A DNA stretch of 64,000 nt from Halobacillus yeomjeoni (GCF_020171525.1 NZ_JAIVAI010000001.1:1054001-1118000); one strand, 5' to 3'; shown: positions 46,956 through 55,794, numbered from the stretch's first letter. Numbers and translations: made by a program. The notes: generated by a model not told the origin, from the letters alone.

Positions 46956-46984
46956 TTTAAAGGACAATTAAATTCTATTGACAA
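46956..46984 (-). promoter_or_regulatory. Probable sigma-A promoter of the pyr operon
   Basis: On the minus strand TTGTCA (46984-46979) and TTTAAA (46961-46956) are 17 bases apart, placing the start point just before the first PyrR loop. Confidence 0.6.
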
Positions 46985-47034
46985 GTATCGCAAAGGCGGG
47001 TGGTTTTGTCAACCATCCGACAGAAACTTTTCCT

Positions 47035-47946
47035 TTACCCTTCCCGTTTTTCCAAAAAGTCCAGGAAAGACGCGAACTCTTCAGGAGGTTCCACTTCGAA
47101 ACTCATCCATTCGCCGGTACGGGGGTGTTCAAAGCCAAGCGATTTCGCGTGCAGCGCCTGTCCATCCAGCCCCCATGTCTTACGCGGACCGTATTTCGGA
47201 TCGCCGACAAGCGGGTGGTTGATGTAGCGCATATGGACACGGATCTGGTGGGTACGGCCCGTTTCCAATTTGCATTCCACAAGGGTGAAGTCCTGGAAAG
47301 ATCGAAGGACACGGAAATGAGTGACCGCATCTCTCCCCCCTTCGACTACAGCCATACGCTGACGGTCTTTCGGATCGCGCCCGATCGGTGCATCGATCGT
47401 CCCGTATTCGTGGGCAATCATCCCATGGGCGATCGCTTCGTATTTACGTTCCACCGACTTTTCAGACAGCTGCTGGGCGAGCGACTTATGGGCCAGGTCG
47501 TTCTTCGCAACCATCAGAAGGCCGCTCGTATCTTTATCGATACGGTGCACGATTCCCGGACGCTCCACTCCATTGATGCCAGATAAATCATCACAATGGT
47601 ATAGAAGCGCATTGACAAGCGTTCCCGACGCGTGTCCGGCGGAAGGATGGATGACCATTCCGGAAGGCTTGTTCACGACGATGACATCCGCATCTTCGTA
47701 CACGATGTCCAGATCGATGTTTTCAGGAGTGATTTCAAGCGGTTCCGGTTCCGGAACGCTCCACGTAATGACGTCTTCCTCCTGCACTTTATAATTGCTT
47801 TTGACGGCTTCTCCGTTCACCAAAACAAGGTCTGCTTTTAACCAGCTTTGGATTTGGGACCTTGATGCATCTTCGACGACCTCTGTCAAAAGTTTATCGA
47901 TTCGTTTTGACTGATCGGTTTCTTGCACATGATATTGTTCACTCAC
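47035..47946 (-). CDS. rluD: RluA-family 23S rRNA pseudouridine synthase
   Basis: The 303-residue enzyme has an N-terminal S4 domain ([20 protein letters not shown]) and the RluA catalytic core with the active-site Asp in [20 protein letters not shown], plus the [10 protein letters not shown]-type motif [20 protein letters not shown]. It corresponds to B. subtilis YlyB, next to lspA and pyrR. The exact uridine targets (rluD-type positions) are inferred from the family. It overlaps lspA by 4 bases. Confidence 0.93.
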   Translation of the reverse strand: MSEQYHVQETDQSKRIDKLLTEVVEDASRSQIQSWLKADLVLVNGEAVKSNYKVQEEDVITWSVPEPEPLEITPENIDLDIVYEDADVIVVNKPSGMVIHPSAGHASGTLVNALLYHCDDLSGINGVERPGIVHRIDKDTSGLLMVAKNDLAHKSLAQQLSEKSVERKYEAIAHGMIAHEYGTIDAPIGRDPKDRQRMAVVEGGRDAVTHFRVLRSFQDFTLVECKLETGRTHQIRVHMRYINHPLVGDPKYGPRKTWGLDGQALHAKSLGFEHPRTGEWMSFEVEPPEEFASFLDFLEKREG

Positions 47947-48416
47947 GCTTCCAAACTTCCTTTCTTCTTACGCTCATCTAAAAATGTCGCGATCATCACC
48001 AGGATGACTCCGATGACAAGAGCTGAATCGGCCACATTGAATATCGGAAAATTGTAGCTGAAGATGTACGTATCCACGAAATCTACGACTTCTTTACGGA
48101 ACAGACGATCGATGAAATTCCCGATCGCTCCCGCAAGAATCAGGGATAAGGCTACACCTGACAATCGACTTTCTTTTCCGTACTGCTGGATATAGTAAAC
48201 GACGACACCGATGACGATGACCGTAATGATATAGAAGAACATCATCTGTCCCTGAAGAATCCCCCATGCGGCACCCTGGTTACGGTGCGAGGTCAAATAA
48301 AGGAAATCTTCCACGACAGGGATGCTCTCCCCTAAGTTCATATTCATGACGACCAGCCACTTCGTAAGCTGGTCTAGGATAATGACTCCGATTGCTAATA
48401 AATAATACCAAAACAT
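47943..48416 (-). CDS. lspA: Lipoprotein signal peptidase II
   Basis: LspA cleaves prolipoprotein signal peptides after diacylglyceryl transfer. The 157-residue protein has four membrane segments and the catalytic Asp regions [20 protein letters not shown] and [16 protein letters not shown]. The conserved NQGAAWG (residues about 52-58) is also present. It is translationally coupled to rluD by ATGA-type overlap. The lipoproteins at 29985 and 30692 in this window would be substrates. Confidence 0.97.
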   Translation of the reverse strand: MFWYYLLAIGVIILDQLTKWLVVMNMNLGESIPVVEDFLYLTSHRNQGAAWGILQGQMMFFYIITVIVIGVVVYYIQQYGKESRLSGVALSLILAGAIGNFIDRLFRKEVVDFVDTYIFSYNFPIFNVADSALVIGVILVMIATFLDERKKKGSLEA

Positions 48417-48480
48417 AAGCGGCCTCCATGAAACATATTCCTTCGCTATTGTACCATAAAAAAGGGAAGAAAAAGTACAA

Positions 48481-48524
48481 ACGACAAAGGTGTCGTCCTA
48501 TTTTTACGGAACGACACCTTTTGA
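48481..48524 (-). terminator. Terminator after divIVA
   Basis: AAAGGTGTCGTTCCG and GGACGACACCTTT form a long stem. It separates divIVA from lspA, where B. subtilis has ileS and ylyA. Confidence 0.88.
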
Positions 48525-48563
48525 AATGTATGCAATAAGTGCACGATATGTACTCACGTGACC

Positions 48564-49091
48564 TTATGAATTTTGAGAAGTCAGTTCTTTCTCCATCTCT
48601 TCTTTAACATCTTCTTCGTTCGGCAGTTCTGTATCAAACAAATGATCCCAATCGTCGTTTTCGATCATATCGATCTGAGCCTCTACAAGCATACGCAGCC
48701 TCATTTTGAACACTTTCGCCTGCTTCTTCATATCTTCGACTTCGATCGCGATCCGACGGGATTTCTCCAACGCTTCATTGATGATGCGGTCGGCATTCTT
48801 CTCCGCCTCTTTGATGATCAGCTTCGACTCTTTATTCGCATTGCTCTTCACGTCTTCAGCTGTTTCCTGTGCGACTAGAATCGATTTGTTCAACGTCGTT
48901 TCGATGTTGTTGAAATGACTCAATCGTTCATTCAACTGATCGACTTCACGCTCCAACTCTTTTTTCTGGCGGATGACGATTTCATAATCTTTGATGACTT
49001 GATCAAGAAATTCGTTCACCTCATCTTCATCGTACCCTCTAAAGCCTCGTGTGAACTCTTTGTTATGAATATCCAACGGTGTTAAAGGCAC
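48564..49091 (-). CDS. divIVA: Cell division/polarity protein DivIVA
   Basis: DivIVA binds negatively curved membrane at septa and poles and positions Min and sporulation proteins. The 175-residue protein begins MPLTPLDIHNKEFTRGFRGY (the lipid-binding N-domain with Phe and Arg) and continues as a long coiled coil. GTG 49091 is used because GGAGGTGG ends 8 bases before it and it yields the family N-terminus. It is the last gene of the sepF-ylmG-ylmH-divIVA run and is followed by a terminator. Confidence 0.95.
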   Translation of the reverse strand: MPLTPLDIHNKEFTRGFRGYDEDEVNEFLDQVIKDYEIVIRQKKELEREVDQLNERLSHFNNIETTLNKSILVAQETAEDVKSNANKESKLIIKEAEKNADRIINEALEKSRRIAIEVEDMKKQAKVFKMRLRMLVEAQIDMIENDDWDHLFDTELPNEEDVKEEMEKELTSQNS

Positions 49092-49167
49092 ACCAGCCAC
49101 CTCCTCATCATGTTCCATTACGTATAGATTTCGACACATCCCTACGTAATCCTGCTATATTCTTGAA

Positions 49168-49941
49168 TTAATTTAATTTCGCTGTCGACACTTTGAATTT
49201 TTCTTTTTTCGTCTGTCCGTGAATTTCATCAAGACGACTTCTCCCCTTGCCCCGCAAGGATATCATATCTCCTGACTCCAATGTGAAGGAAGGATCCTCT
49301 ACGACCCGGAAATTGACTTTCACGTGTCCGGCATCAATGTGCATCCCCGCTTTTTTCCTCGACATGCCGTAAATTTCCTTCACCAGCACATCAAGACGAA
49401 GAGACGATACGGTCGTGTCTCTGATTGTCCATGTTTCGTCGTTTTCGAGCATTCTCTCAAGCGGCTTTTCTTTGAATTCAACCGTTGCTTTCTTGACCCC
49501 GGTCAAATTCATCCGGATATAATCGCTGATTTCAGAGGCACATACGATTTGAATCGTTCCATCACGGACGATCAAATCCCCCAGCTTCTCTCTACGAATA
49601 CCAAGGGACATGAAAGCTCCCAGCACGTCACGGTGTTCAAGCGTTACGAACTTATCAGGATATGAAGCTTCGAGAAGTGTCAATTGATAGTCTTCCTCCT
49701 CGATCACCTCATACTCCGGTGCGATAATCGCCCTCATCCGTTCCACCTGGTCAGTTCCACCGTACAGCCCATGGATGAGATCCGCGTCGTTTCCAAGTAC
49801 AGCTTTCAATATCATCTGTTCCCTCGGATTAAGAAAATCAGTGAGCTTCCGCTGATACTTCATCTCGACGTCCTCACGCCATGATAACACCTGGTCGATG
49901 AAAGGCCTCTCTTCTTTTCTGAAGTGCTGATAGATTTCCAC
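49168..49941 (-). CDS. ylmH: S4-domain RNA-binding protein YlmH
   Basis: The 257-residue protein ends in an S4 RNA-binding domain (VSSLRLDVLVKEIYGMSRKK, then VEDPSFTLESGDMISLRGKG). In B. subtilis, YlmH binds 50S-peptidyl-tRNA complexes and can replace RqcP in ribosome quality control; rqcH is also in this window. The N-terminal two thirds (EICASEI-like IVCASEISDYIRMNLTGVKK) match the family. It lies between ylmG and divIVA. Confidence 0.93.
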   Translation of the reverse strand: MEIYQHFRKEERPFIDQVLSWREDVEMKYQRKLTDFLNPREQMILKAVLGNDADLIHGLYGGTDQVERMRAIIAPEYEVIEEEDYQLTLLEASYPDKFVTLEHRDVLGAFMSLGIRREKLGDLIVRDGTIQIVCASEISDYIRMNLTGVKKATVEFKEKPLERMLENDETWTIRDTTVSSLRLDVLVKEIYGMSRKKAGMHIDAGHVKVNFRVVEDPSFTLESGDMISLRGKGRSRLDEIHGQTKKEKFKVSTAKLN

Positions 49942-49965
49942 TTAAGTAACCTCCAAATATCATAA

Positions 49966-50024
49966 AAGGAACAGAAGAAAGCATGAGATTGTGAGATCCG
50001 CATGCTCTCTGACCTGTTCCCTTT
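49966..50024 (-). terminator. Long imperfect hairpin between ylmG and ylmH
   Basis: On the minus strand GGGAACAG...AGAGCATG pairs with CATGCTTTCT...CTGTTCC, followed by TTTTATG. It may be a partial terminator or processing site. Confidence 0.6.
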
Positions 50025-50031
50025 TCTTCCT

Positions 50032-50295
50032 TTATAAAAGCATTTGCGCTAATTCTCTAAGGCCGTTGGCAGCGAAACGTAAAACAAGAATCGCTACGAT
50101 CGGTGAAATGTCAATCATGCCTAGTGGCGGGATGAATTTACGGAAAGGCTCCAGGAACGGTTCAGCCAATTTGGCCATCACTTCACCGAATCTGGATTCC
50201 CTTGCTCCCGGGAACCAGGACATCAAAATATAAATGATCAGGATCCAGCTATAAATCTGCATAGCTGTCAAAAGAATTTCAAACAAAAAAAGCAT
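50032..50295 (-). CDS. ylmG: YggT-family membrane protein YlmG
   Basis: The 87-residue protein has two hydrophobic segments (LLTAMQIYSWILIIYILMSW and a C-terminal IVAILVLRFAANGLRELAQM) around the conserved AEPFLEPFRKFIPPLGMIDI. This is the YggT/YlmG family linked to cell division clusters in Gram-positives; its molecular role is not settled. It lies 3 bases after sepF. Confidence 0.92.
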   Translation of the reverse strand: MLFLFEILLTAMQIYSWILIIYILMSWFPGARESRFGEVMAKLAEPFLEPFRKFIPPLGMIDISPIVAILVLRFAANGLRELAQMLL

Positions 50296-50298
50296 GAG

Positions 50299-50754
50299 TT
50301 ACCACCTTCTGTAGGGTTGTTCTTCCTCTTCTTGTGCCATCATTTCAGAAATCGATCCGGAAATCTCAACGTTATCCGGCGTGCATAAGAAGGTTTGAGT
50401 CCCTAATTTTTGAATATCTCCACCTATAGCATATACGGTTCCACTTAAAAAATCTACAATCCTTTTTGCTTGATGATGATCGACACGCTGAAGATTGATG
50501 ACAACCGCCCGCCGGTTTACAAGCTGATCGGCGATTTCCTGAGCTTCATTGTAGCTGCTCGGTTCACTCAGGACCATTTTCGAAGATGATTTAGCACTTT
50601 TCAGACTCACCACGTTATGGGAATCCTGTTTACGTTTGCTTCGCTGCTTCGGCTCATATTCATCTTCTTCTACGGCATCATCCATATCTTCCTCGATGTA
50701 CTCATATTCATCATCCAGTGTGAAAAAAGAACGGAATTTATTTTTCATGCTCAC
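50299..50754 (-). CDS. sepF: Cell division protein SepF
   Basis: SepF anchors and bundles FtsZ at the membrane. The 151-residue protein has an N-terminal amphipathic start ([13 protein letters not shown]), an acidic linker and the C-terminal SepF domain ([20 protein letters not shown], then [20 protein letters not shown]). GTG 50754 is chosen since GAGGTG lies 6 bases upstream. It lies between ylmE and ylmG as in B. subtilis. Confidence 0.95.
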   Translation of the reverse strand: MSMKNKFRSFFTLDDEYEYIEEDMDDAVEEDEYEPKQRSKRKQDSHNVVSLKSAKSSSKMVLSEPSSYNEAQEIADQLVNRRAVVINLQRVDHHQAKRIVDFLSGTVYAIGGDIQKLGTQTFLCTPDNVEISGSISEMMAQEEEEQPYRRW

Positions 50755-50769
50755 CTTGATCACCTCAAT

Positions 50770-51447
50770 TTAGTTTTGGTCTCCGACAAGGCTGGAACCG
50801 ATTCTTACGTGGGTCGCCCCTTCTTCGATCGCAATCGCATAATCATTGCTCATCCCCATGGATAGATATTCACATGGAGCGTGCGGAAGGTTCTTATCCC
50901 TTATACGGTCTCTTGTAGCCCGGAGCTGTCTGAATATGCCTCGAAGTTTTTCTTCGTCATCTGTGTACGGGGCCATGGTCATAAGACCTACGACACGTAC
51001 GTTTTCATAATTCTGAAGCATGTCCACAAAATCTTCGACGTCTTCATTTTTCAATCCATGCTTGGAGTCTTCCTGACTGACATTGACTTGCACGAAACAA
51101 TCCACCGGTTCATCCGCCCGTTTGTTGATTTCTTTCGCCAATGACTTCCGATCCAGGGAATGGATCATCGAGACTTGTCCAATCACGTCTTTCACTTTTC
51201 TCGACTGCAGAGATCCGATGAAGTGCCAGCGAGCATCTGCGCCGATTGCTTCATATTTTTCCAGGAGACCTTCTTTCCGGTTTTCTCCCAAGTCTTTGAT
51301 ACCTGCTTCCAACGCTTCCTGAGCCCGTTCGATGGAAACATACTTGGTGACCGCAATAACCGTGATTTCTTCTGGAGAACGGCCGCAATTGTCGCAGGCC
51401 GCTTCTATCGTCTCATTAATTTTGGCCAATTGTTCTCGAACTGTCAT
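50770..51447 (-). CDS. ylmE: PLP homeostasis protein (YggS/YlmE family)
   Basis: The 225-residue TIM-barrel protein binds pyridoxal phosphate without known catalysis and helps vitamin B6 balance. The Schiff-base Lys lies in [20 protein letters not shown], and the phosphate site is STMGMSND-like [20 protein letters not shown] with VRIGSSLVG. It lies 15 bases upstream of sepF and 21 bases downstream of pgeF. Confidence 0.95.
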   Translation of the reverse strand: MTVREQLAKINETIEAACDNCGRSPEEITVIAVTKYVSIERAQEALEAGIKDLGENRKEGLLEKYEAIGADARWHFIGSLQSRKVKDVIGQVSMIHSLDRKSLAKEINKRADEPVDCFVQVNVSQEDSKHGLKNEDVEDFVDMLQNYENVRVVGLMTMAPYTDDEEKLRGIFRQLRATRDRIRDKNLPHAPCEYLSMGMSNDYAIAIEEGATHVRIGSSLVGDQN

Positions 51448-51468
51448 GCAACTTCTCCTTCCCGATCA

Positions 51469-52269
51469 TCAACTTTTCCAACCAATGAACCCAAGCATCC
51501 GCCCGGTTTTTCCTTGGTCCCGTCGATGGGAGAAAAATAATTCTTCTTTCTCGTATGTACAAAATCTTGTTTGTTTAATTTGTGATTCAGCCAATCCAGC
51601 TTGTACAGCGAATCGTTCATTCAACTTTTTCAGGTCCAATAAAAATTGACCTGCACCTAAATCAGTGACTGTAAGGGAACGCTGTGATTCAGGAATTTGA
51701 TCGATGACCTTTTGATCGACTTTGTAATGATTCTGACTGATACAAGGTCCAATCACCATTTCAATATCTGTCCGCTTACACCCTTGATGGACGAGTTGAC
51801 GGATCATTTCCCCCGCCATGTCGCCGACGGTCCCTTTCCAGCCAGCATGGGCAATACCTACCCATCCCGCATGAGGGTCGACAAACAATAAAGGAACACA
51901 GTCTGCATAAAACGCGCCCAGAAGGACATCTTTTTCATTCGTAATCAGACCATCTACGTCTGCAACAGCCGTATCATGGGAGCGCACACCTTTTCCTTTA
52001 TCAGCGCGAGTGACGACGTGGACTTCGGTCCCGTGGACTTGTTCACCTATCACCCAGTCTTCCAGAGGAATCCTCAGTTCATCGGCAAGTTCCTGACGGT
52101 TGTTGATTACATGTTCCCCTTGATCCGGGACATGCAAACCCATATTCAAAGAATCGAAGGGCTTACTGCTGTGGCCCCCTTGTCGAGTCGTGACACCGGC
52201 CACGAGCGATTTATGATCCTGGAAACAACGTATTTGTCGTAAAGACTCGTGTTTGAAGGGTTCTACCAT
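51469..52269 (-). CDS. pgeF: Peptidoglycan editing factor PgeF (YlmD, laccase-domain)
   Basis: The 266-residue protein is a Cu/Zn-binding DUF152 enzyme; homologues remove wrongly added L-Ser from peptidoglycan precursors. The ligand motifs are present: MGLHVPDQGEHVINNRQEL (His), ADCVPLLFVDPHAGWVGIAH (Cys and His) and GPCISQNHYKV. ATG 52269 is preceded by GGGGTG. It opens the ylmD-ylmE-sepF-ylmG-ylmH-divIVA run. Confidence 0.93.
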   Translation of the reverse strand: MVEPFKHESLRQIRCFQDHKSLVAGVTTRQGGHSSKPFDSLNMGLHVPDQGEHVINNRQELADELRIPLEDWVIGEQVHGTEVHVVTRADKGKGVRSHDTAVADVDGLITNEKDVLLGAFYADCVPLLFVDPHAGWVGIAHAGWKGTVGDMAGEMIRQLVHQGCKRTDIEMVIGPCISQNHYKVDQKVIDQIPESQRSLTVTDLGAGQFLLDLKKLNERFAVQAGLAESQIKQTRFCTYEKEELFFSHRRDQGKTGRMLGFIGWKS

Positions 52270-52323
52270 TTTATCACCCCAATTTCCCTTCATTTTAACA
52301 CAATCTTCATCTTTTTTCTTGCT

Positions 52324-52599
52324 TTATTCTTCTGTTTTTGTCTTTTGTTGATTAGAAATTTTATTATAGCCGGATTTCTTTACGAGTATCACATCTGTAC
52401 CGATATTGACGATTTGATCCCATGGGATGATCAGCTCTTCTTCCTTGCCGAAAAGTCCCATCGCTTTCCCTTTCAATTGGAGTACCAGCCCTTGCAGCCT
52501 GCCTCTTTGTGTGTCGATATCCAAATCGGAAATATATCCGAGGCGTTCGCCCGTTTCCATAGCTATGACGTCTTTCATCTGTAGTTCAGTAATTTTCAT
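52324..52599 (-). CDS. ylmC: PRC-barrel protein YlmC/YmxH family
   Basis: The 91-residue protein is a PRC-barrel of the YlmC/YmxH family: MKDVIAMETGERLGYISDLD and LVLQLKGKAMGLFGKEEELI, then IPWDQIVNIGTDVILVKKS. B. subtilis ylmC follows sigG in the same place and is linked to sporulation. ATG 52599 is preceded by AAGGAG. A 21-base-period repeat array lies directly upstream. Confidence 0.88.
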   Translation of the reverse strand: MKITELQMKDVIAMETGERLGYISDLDIDTQRGRLQGLVLQLKGKAMGLFGKEEELIIPWDQIVNIGTDVILVKKSGYNKISNQQKTKTEE

Positions 52600-52740
52600 C
52601 TTCGTTTTCACTCCTTTTTACACTATATGCAGCAGCCGCCTAAGAATTGTATGGAATTGGATGAGGGGGACGGTGCGTTGGAGGTGGTTTTGTGTGGGGT
52701 TGGGTGTGTTGCTGGTGGGGGTTCGTGTGTTGAGAGCGGC

Positions 52741-52955
52741 ATTGCGTATTTAGCTGGCTGGATTGCGTATATTCAGTCCATCATTGCGTGTTTTCCGGCT
52801 GGTATTGCGTATGTTCAGCCCATTATTGCGTATTTTCCACTGGATTGCGGAGTTTCAACTCTACATTGCGGGTGTTCACCGCTTTATTGCAGGATTCCAA
52901 CCCTACATTGCGGGTTTTCAACACCACATTGCAGAATTTCACCACCCCACTGCCG
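52741..52955. repeat. Eleven-unit tandem array with 21-bp period (ATTGCG)
   Basis: ATTGC(G/A) or a close variant starts at 52741, 52762, 52783, 52804, 52825, 52844, 52865, 52886, 52907, 52928 and 52949: ten steps, nine of exactly 21 bases and one of 19. The other positions of each unit vary, often TATTTTC or GGTTTTCA. It lies between ylmC and the sigG terminator. No convincing gene is present in 52600-53009. Confidence 0.85.
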
Positions 52956-52971
52956 ATTTACATCAAACCAC

Positions 52972-53003
52972 AAAAAAAGCGCCCCTGCGTTATGCAGAAG
53001 CGC
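52972..53003 (-). terminator. Terminator of sigG
   Basis: On the minus strand GCGC..CTGC pairs with GCAG..GCGC around a 5-base loop, followed by TTTTTTT. It is 7 bases after the sigG stop. Confidence 0.82.
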
Positions 53004-53009
53004 ACCATT

Positions 53010-53789
53010 TTATTGAAACATCGAAGAATTCATCTCTTTGATCGCCGCTTTTTCAAGACGGGACACTTGCGCTTGTGAAATACCGATCTCCTCAGCGACC
53101 TCCATCTGCGTTTTACCCTGGAAGAACCGCTTCGTCAAAATCATCTTTTCACGGTCGTTCAACTTTTTCATACCTTCTCTGAGTGACAGCTCATCCAGCC
53201 AGATCGAATCTTTTTCCCGGTCATCCTTCAACTGGTCGACGACAAAAATCGGATCGCCTCCATCGTTGTAGATCGGTTCAAACAAGGAAACGGGATCCTG
53301 TATGGCATCCATTGCGAAAACGACATCTTCATGGGGGACTCCCATGCGTTCGGCGATTTCATGTGGCGCGGGATCTTTACTGGTCTCTGCAATGATTTTT
53401 TCTCTCATCTGCAGAGCTTTGTAAGCAGTATCTCTCAAGGACCTGGAAACACGAATCGGGTTATTATCTCTCAAATACCTGCGAATCTCACCTATGATCA
53501 TCGGTACTGCGTAAGTAGAAAATTTAACATTGTGGCTTAGATCGAAATTATCGATTGATTTCATCAAACCGATACACCCTACCTGGAATAGATCATCTCC
53601 ATACTCTCCACGATTGTTGAAGCGCTGGATGACGGACAGGACTAATCGCAGGTTGCCGTTGACCAGCACCTCGCGCGCTTCCGTTTCACCGCTCTGCAAT
53701 CGTTCGAACAGGGCCCTCATCTCTGTATTTTTCAGCACAGGAAGTTTTGATGTATCTACACCGCATATCTCTACTTTATGTCGTGTCAA
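53010..53789 (-). CDS. sigG: RNA polymerase sporulation sigma factor SigG
   Basis: Sigma-G directs late forespore transcription. The 259-residue protein starts MTRHKVEICGVDTSKLPVLK, the SigG-specific N-terminus, followed by region 2 (DDLFQVGCIGLMKSIDNFDL), region 3 and region 4 (GKTQMEVAEEIGISQAQVSR). It follows sigE and is preceded by a near-perfect sigma-F promoter, consistent with forespore expression. The product is full length. Confidence 0.97.
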   Translation of the reverse strand: MTRHKVEICGVDTSKLPVLKNTEMRALFERLQSGETEAREVLVNGNLRLVLSVIQRFNNRGEYGDDLFQVGCIGLMKSIDNFDLSHNVKFSTYAVPMIIGEIRRYLRDNNPIRVSRSLRDTAYKALQMREKIIAETSKDPAPHEIAERMGVPHEDVVFAMDAIQDPVSLFEPIYNDGGDPIFVVDQLKDDREKDSIWLDELSLREGMKKLNDREKMILTKRFFQGKTQMEVAEEIGISQAQVSRLEKAAIKEMNSSMFQ

Positions 53790-53822
53790 TGTAAGACCCT
53801 CCCAAGAAGCTATAATCGTTTT

Positions 53823-53851
53823 CAGTATCTCCCTGGGAGGAAAAATTATGC
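53823..53851 (-). promoter_or_regulatory. Sigma-F promoter of sigG
   Basis: On the minus strand GCATA (53851-53847) is followed after 14 bases by GGAGATACTG (53832-53823), matching the sigma-F pattern GYATA and GGNNANAHTR. It lies 34 bases before the sigG start. Confidence 0.8.
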
Positions 53852-53871
53852 ATCGTTATAAATTTATAAAA

Positions 53872-54591
53872 TTAGACCATCTTATCGAACTCACGCTGCA
53901 GTCTGCGGATGATTTTCTTCTCCAAACGACTGATGTAGGACTGCGAAATCCCCATCATATCCGCGACATCCTTCTGAGTTTTCTCTTTCTTACCGATCAG
54001 TCCGAAACGCAGTTCCATGATTTGTTTTTCCCTGTCGTTCAACTGTTCGAGAGCTGTTTTCAATAATTTTTTGTCGATTTTCTTCTCGATGCCTTTGGTG
54101 ATCAAATCTTCTTCCGTACCAAGAATATCCGACAGCAGCAGCTCATTCCCGTCCCAATCGACATTCAACGGTTCATCAAAAGAGACTTCAGTTTTAAGCT
54201 TGTTGCTTTTTCTCAAGTGCATCAAAATTTCATTTTCAATACAGCGGGATGCGTAAGTCGCGAGTTTGATCTTTTTCTCAGGATCGAAAGTGTTGACGGC
54301 TTTGATCAATCCGATCGTTCCGATACTGATCAAATCCTCGATATTCAACCCGGTATTCTCAAATTTCCTGGCGATATAGACAACGAGACGCAGGTTGCGT
54401 TCAATGAGCATGGCACGGGCGGCCTTGTCCCCTTTCGGAAGACGTTCCAGGAGCTCTTTTTCTTCCTCTCTCGAGAGAGGCGGCGGCAGAGCTTCACTAC
54501 CTCCGATGTAATAAATTTCATCCTGTTTGATCCCGAGTTTGATCATCAATCTGTAAAAATTCAGCCTCAGCTTGAAGAACCACTTGAACAT
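53872..54591 (-). CDS. sigE: RNA polymerase sporulation sigma factor SigE (pro-sigma-E)
   Basis: Sigma-E controls early mother-cell genes and is made as a membrane-bound precursor cleaved by SpoIIGA. The 239-residue product has the hydrophobic/basic pro-sequence [20 protein letters not shown], then [20 protein letters not shown], region 2 ([20 protein letters not shown]) and region 4 ([20 protein letters not shown]). ATG 54591 gives the same 239-residue length as B. subtilis SigE. It follows spoIIGA by 22 bases. Confidence 0.96.
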   Translation of the reverse strand: MFKWFFKLRLNFYRLMIKLGIKQDEIYYIGGSEALPPPLSREEEKELLERLPKGDKAARAMLIERNLRLVVYIARKFENTGLNIEDLISIGTIGLIKAVNTFDPEKKIKLATYASRCIENEILMHLRKSNKLKTEVSFDEPLNVDWDGNELLLSDILGTEEDLITKGIEKKIDKKLLKTALEQLNDREKQIMELRFGLIGKKEKTQKDVADMMGISQSYISRLEKKIIRRLQREFDKMV

Positions 54592-54613
54592 ATACTCCAT
54601 CTCCCCCTCATGG

Positions 54614-55522
54614 TTACGCTGATTTTCCTTTTACCATAATGTGAGGGTGGATGAGCATTTGATAGAGCTGATCGTGTGTAAGATCATGATGCTGGACCCC
54701 CACTAATGGCTGTTTCATTTCAAGCTTTCCTTCTGGTGTGTCGATTGTGATGCGGTCGACAAGCAGCGTGACCAACAACTGTCCCGCCATGCCCGCTGCC
54801 TGGTAGGGTACGAGTCGGACGGCTTTCTGCACGTGTTCCGGCAACTCATCCAAAGATGTCACCACTTGTTCGACTTGAAGCTTCTCCAGTTCGTTCTTAT
54901 TTAAAAAATGTCCCAATACATTTTCATCCGCCAAAAACACCATCTTACGACTGACTGGATCGACCAGCTGATTTCCGCTATCCACAAGTCCTTTACACTG
55001 GGCTGTCTGTCCACGCCATTCCAATGTGACATCATAAATATTCTCAAGCTTCATATGATGGACCTGTACTTGTTCCAACCGCCATTTAGTAAACAAATAA
55101 GAGCAAGGAAACCCTATCACGACGAACAACCAACTCACTGGATCTCCGTATCCACCTGTGAATGTGACGATCGATCCTCCTTGAACGGTGATTTCTGTGG
55201 CAAGAAAATAGTGGACACCCAGCATGCTTCCTCCGATGGCGAAGGTGATGAAATAAAAGCTGACCCATTGAAGAAAAAAAGCCCGAAGTGAGGAATACGA
55301 AAAGGCGACCCAGATGATGAACAATGAAAAAATCACCTTTCCGATGCTGCTGGTCAACCAAAAGCCCGGCATATAAATGGAAATCGGAACGATCGTTGAT
55401 GCGATGAAAGCAGCCGCTGCCATTTTTATTTTTGTGGACTTCGCTCGTGTGACCCCCTGCGTCAGATAAAGAATCATCGCATCCATCAACAGATTCAGCA
55501 GCCAAACAGCATCGAGATAAAT
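54614..55522 (-). CDS. spoIIGA: Sigma-E processing peptidase SpoIIGA, apparent ATT start
   Basis: SpoIIGA is a membrane-bound aspartic protease that cleaves pro-sigma-E after a signal from SpoIIR. The protein has five N-terminal membrane segments and a C-terminal protease domain with the catalytic Asp in [20 protein letters not shown]. Homology requires the N-terminus [16 protein letters not shown], as in B. subtilis (IYLDVIWLLN). In that frame the first codon after the ribosome binding site GGAGAGGGG is ATT (55522-55520); no ATG, GTG or TTG precedes it. From ATT the protein has 302 residues. A downstream TTG/ATG start (about 55489) would lose most of the first membrane segment. Confidence 0.93.
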   Translation of the reverse strand: MYLDAVWLLNLLMDAMILYLTQGVTRAKSTKIKMAAAAFIASTIVPISIYMPGFWLTSSIGKVIFSLFIIWVAFSYSSLRAFFLQWVSFYFITFAIGGSMLGVHYFLATEITVQGGSIVTFTGGYGDPVSWLFVVIGFPCSYLFTKWRLEQVQVHHMKLENIYDVTLEWRGQTAQCKGLVDSGNQLVDPVSRKMVFLADENVLGHFLNKNELEKLQVEQVVTSLDELPEHVQKAVRLVPYQAAGMAGQLLVTLLVDRITIDTPEGKLEMKQPLVGVQHHDLTHDQLYQMLIHPHIMVKGKSA

Positions 55523-55555
55523 ATTCCCCTCTCCTTCCTTTTCTTGTTATACATG

Positions 55556-55588
55556 AGTATAAGCCTGTCTCCATGAAAAGTCTGTCAC
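55556..55588 (-). promoter_or_regulatory. Candidate spoIIG promoter
   Basis: On the minus strand TATACT (55561-55556) lies about 21-22 bases from TGTGACA. Wide spacing of about 22 bases is a feature of the Spo0A-dependent B. subtilis spoIIG promoter. A TGTAGAA sequence resembling the 0A box TGTCGAA lies at 55615-55621. Confidence 0.45.
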
Positions 55589-55646
55589 AATCTGAATGGG
55601 TTTCCGGCAACTTTTGTAGAATTTGGGTGGGAGGGTTGGTTTGGTC

Positions 55647-55732
55647 GATAAAATCCGTTTTCCGCTGATAAATGGAAATTTCCGTTGATAAACAGGGGAT
55701 TTCACTGATAAACCAAATATCCCGCTGATCAC
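55647..55732. repeat. Five-unit array with exact 20-bp period (GATAAA)
   Basis: GATAAA starts at 55647, 55667, 55687 and 55707, with a decayed GATC at 55727. The longer unit is near TTTCCGCTGATAAA. It lies between the ftsZ terminator and the spoIIG promoter region. Two further copies with the same period occur after rqcH. Confidence 0.8.
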
Positions 55733-55742
55733 CACACAACAC

Positions 55743-55776
55743 AAAAAAGCCCCGCTGCATCAAGCAGCGGGGCTTT
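55743..55776 (-). terminator. Terminator of ftsZ
   Basis: AAAGCCCCGCTGC pairs perfectly with GCAGCGGGGCTTT around a 5-base loop, with a T run on the minus strand. Confidence 0.92.
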
Positions 55777-55794
55777 CCCACTATCATTCACCGA

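Noticed and set aside
48417-48563. T-box leader of ileS
   Set aside because: The hairpin is a simple terminator; no T-box motif or tRNA-synthetase gene follows.
52741-52955. CRISPR array
   Set aside because: Only a 5-6 base core is conserved at a 21-base period; CRISPRs need identical repeats of about 24-37 bases with unique spacers, and no cas genes are present.
52627-53016. Plus-strand protein made of heptapeptide repeats (IAYxxxx/CGxxxxH)
   Set aside because: The frame exists because the repeat period is 21 bases; it has no ribosome binding site, changes character halfway and overlaps the sigG terminator and coding end.
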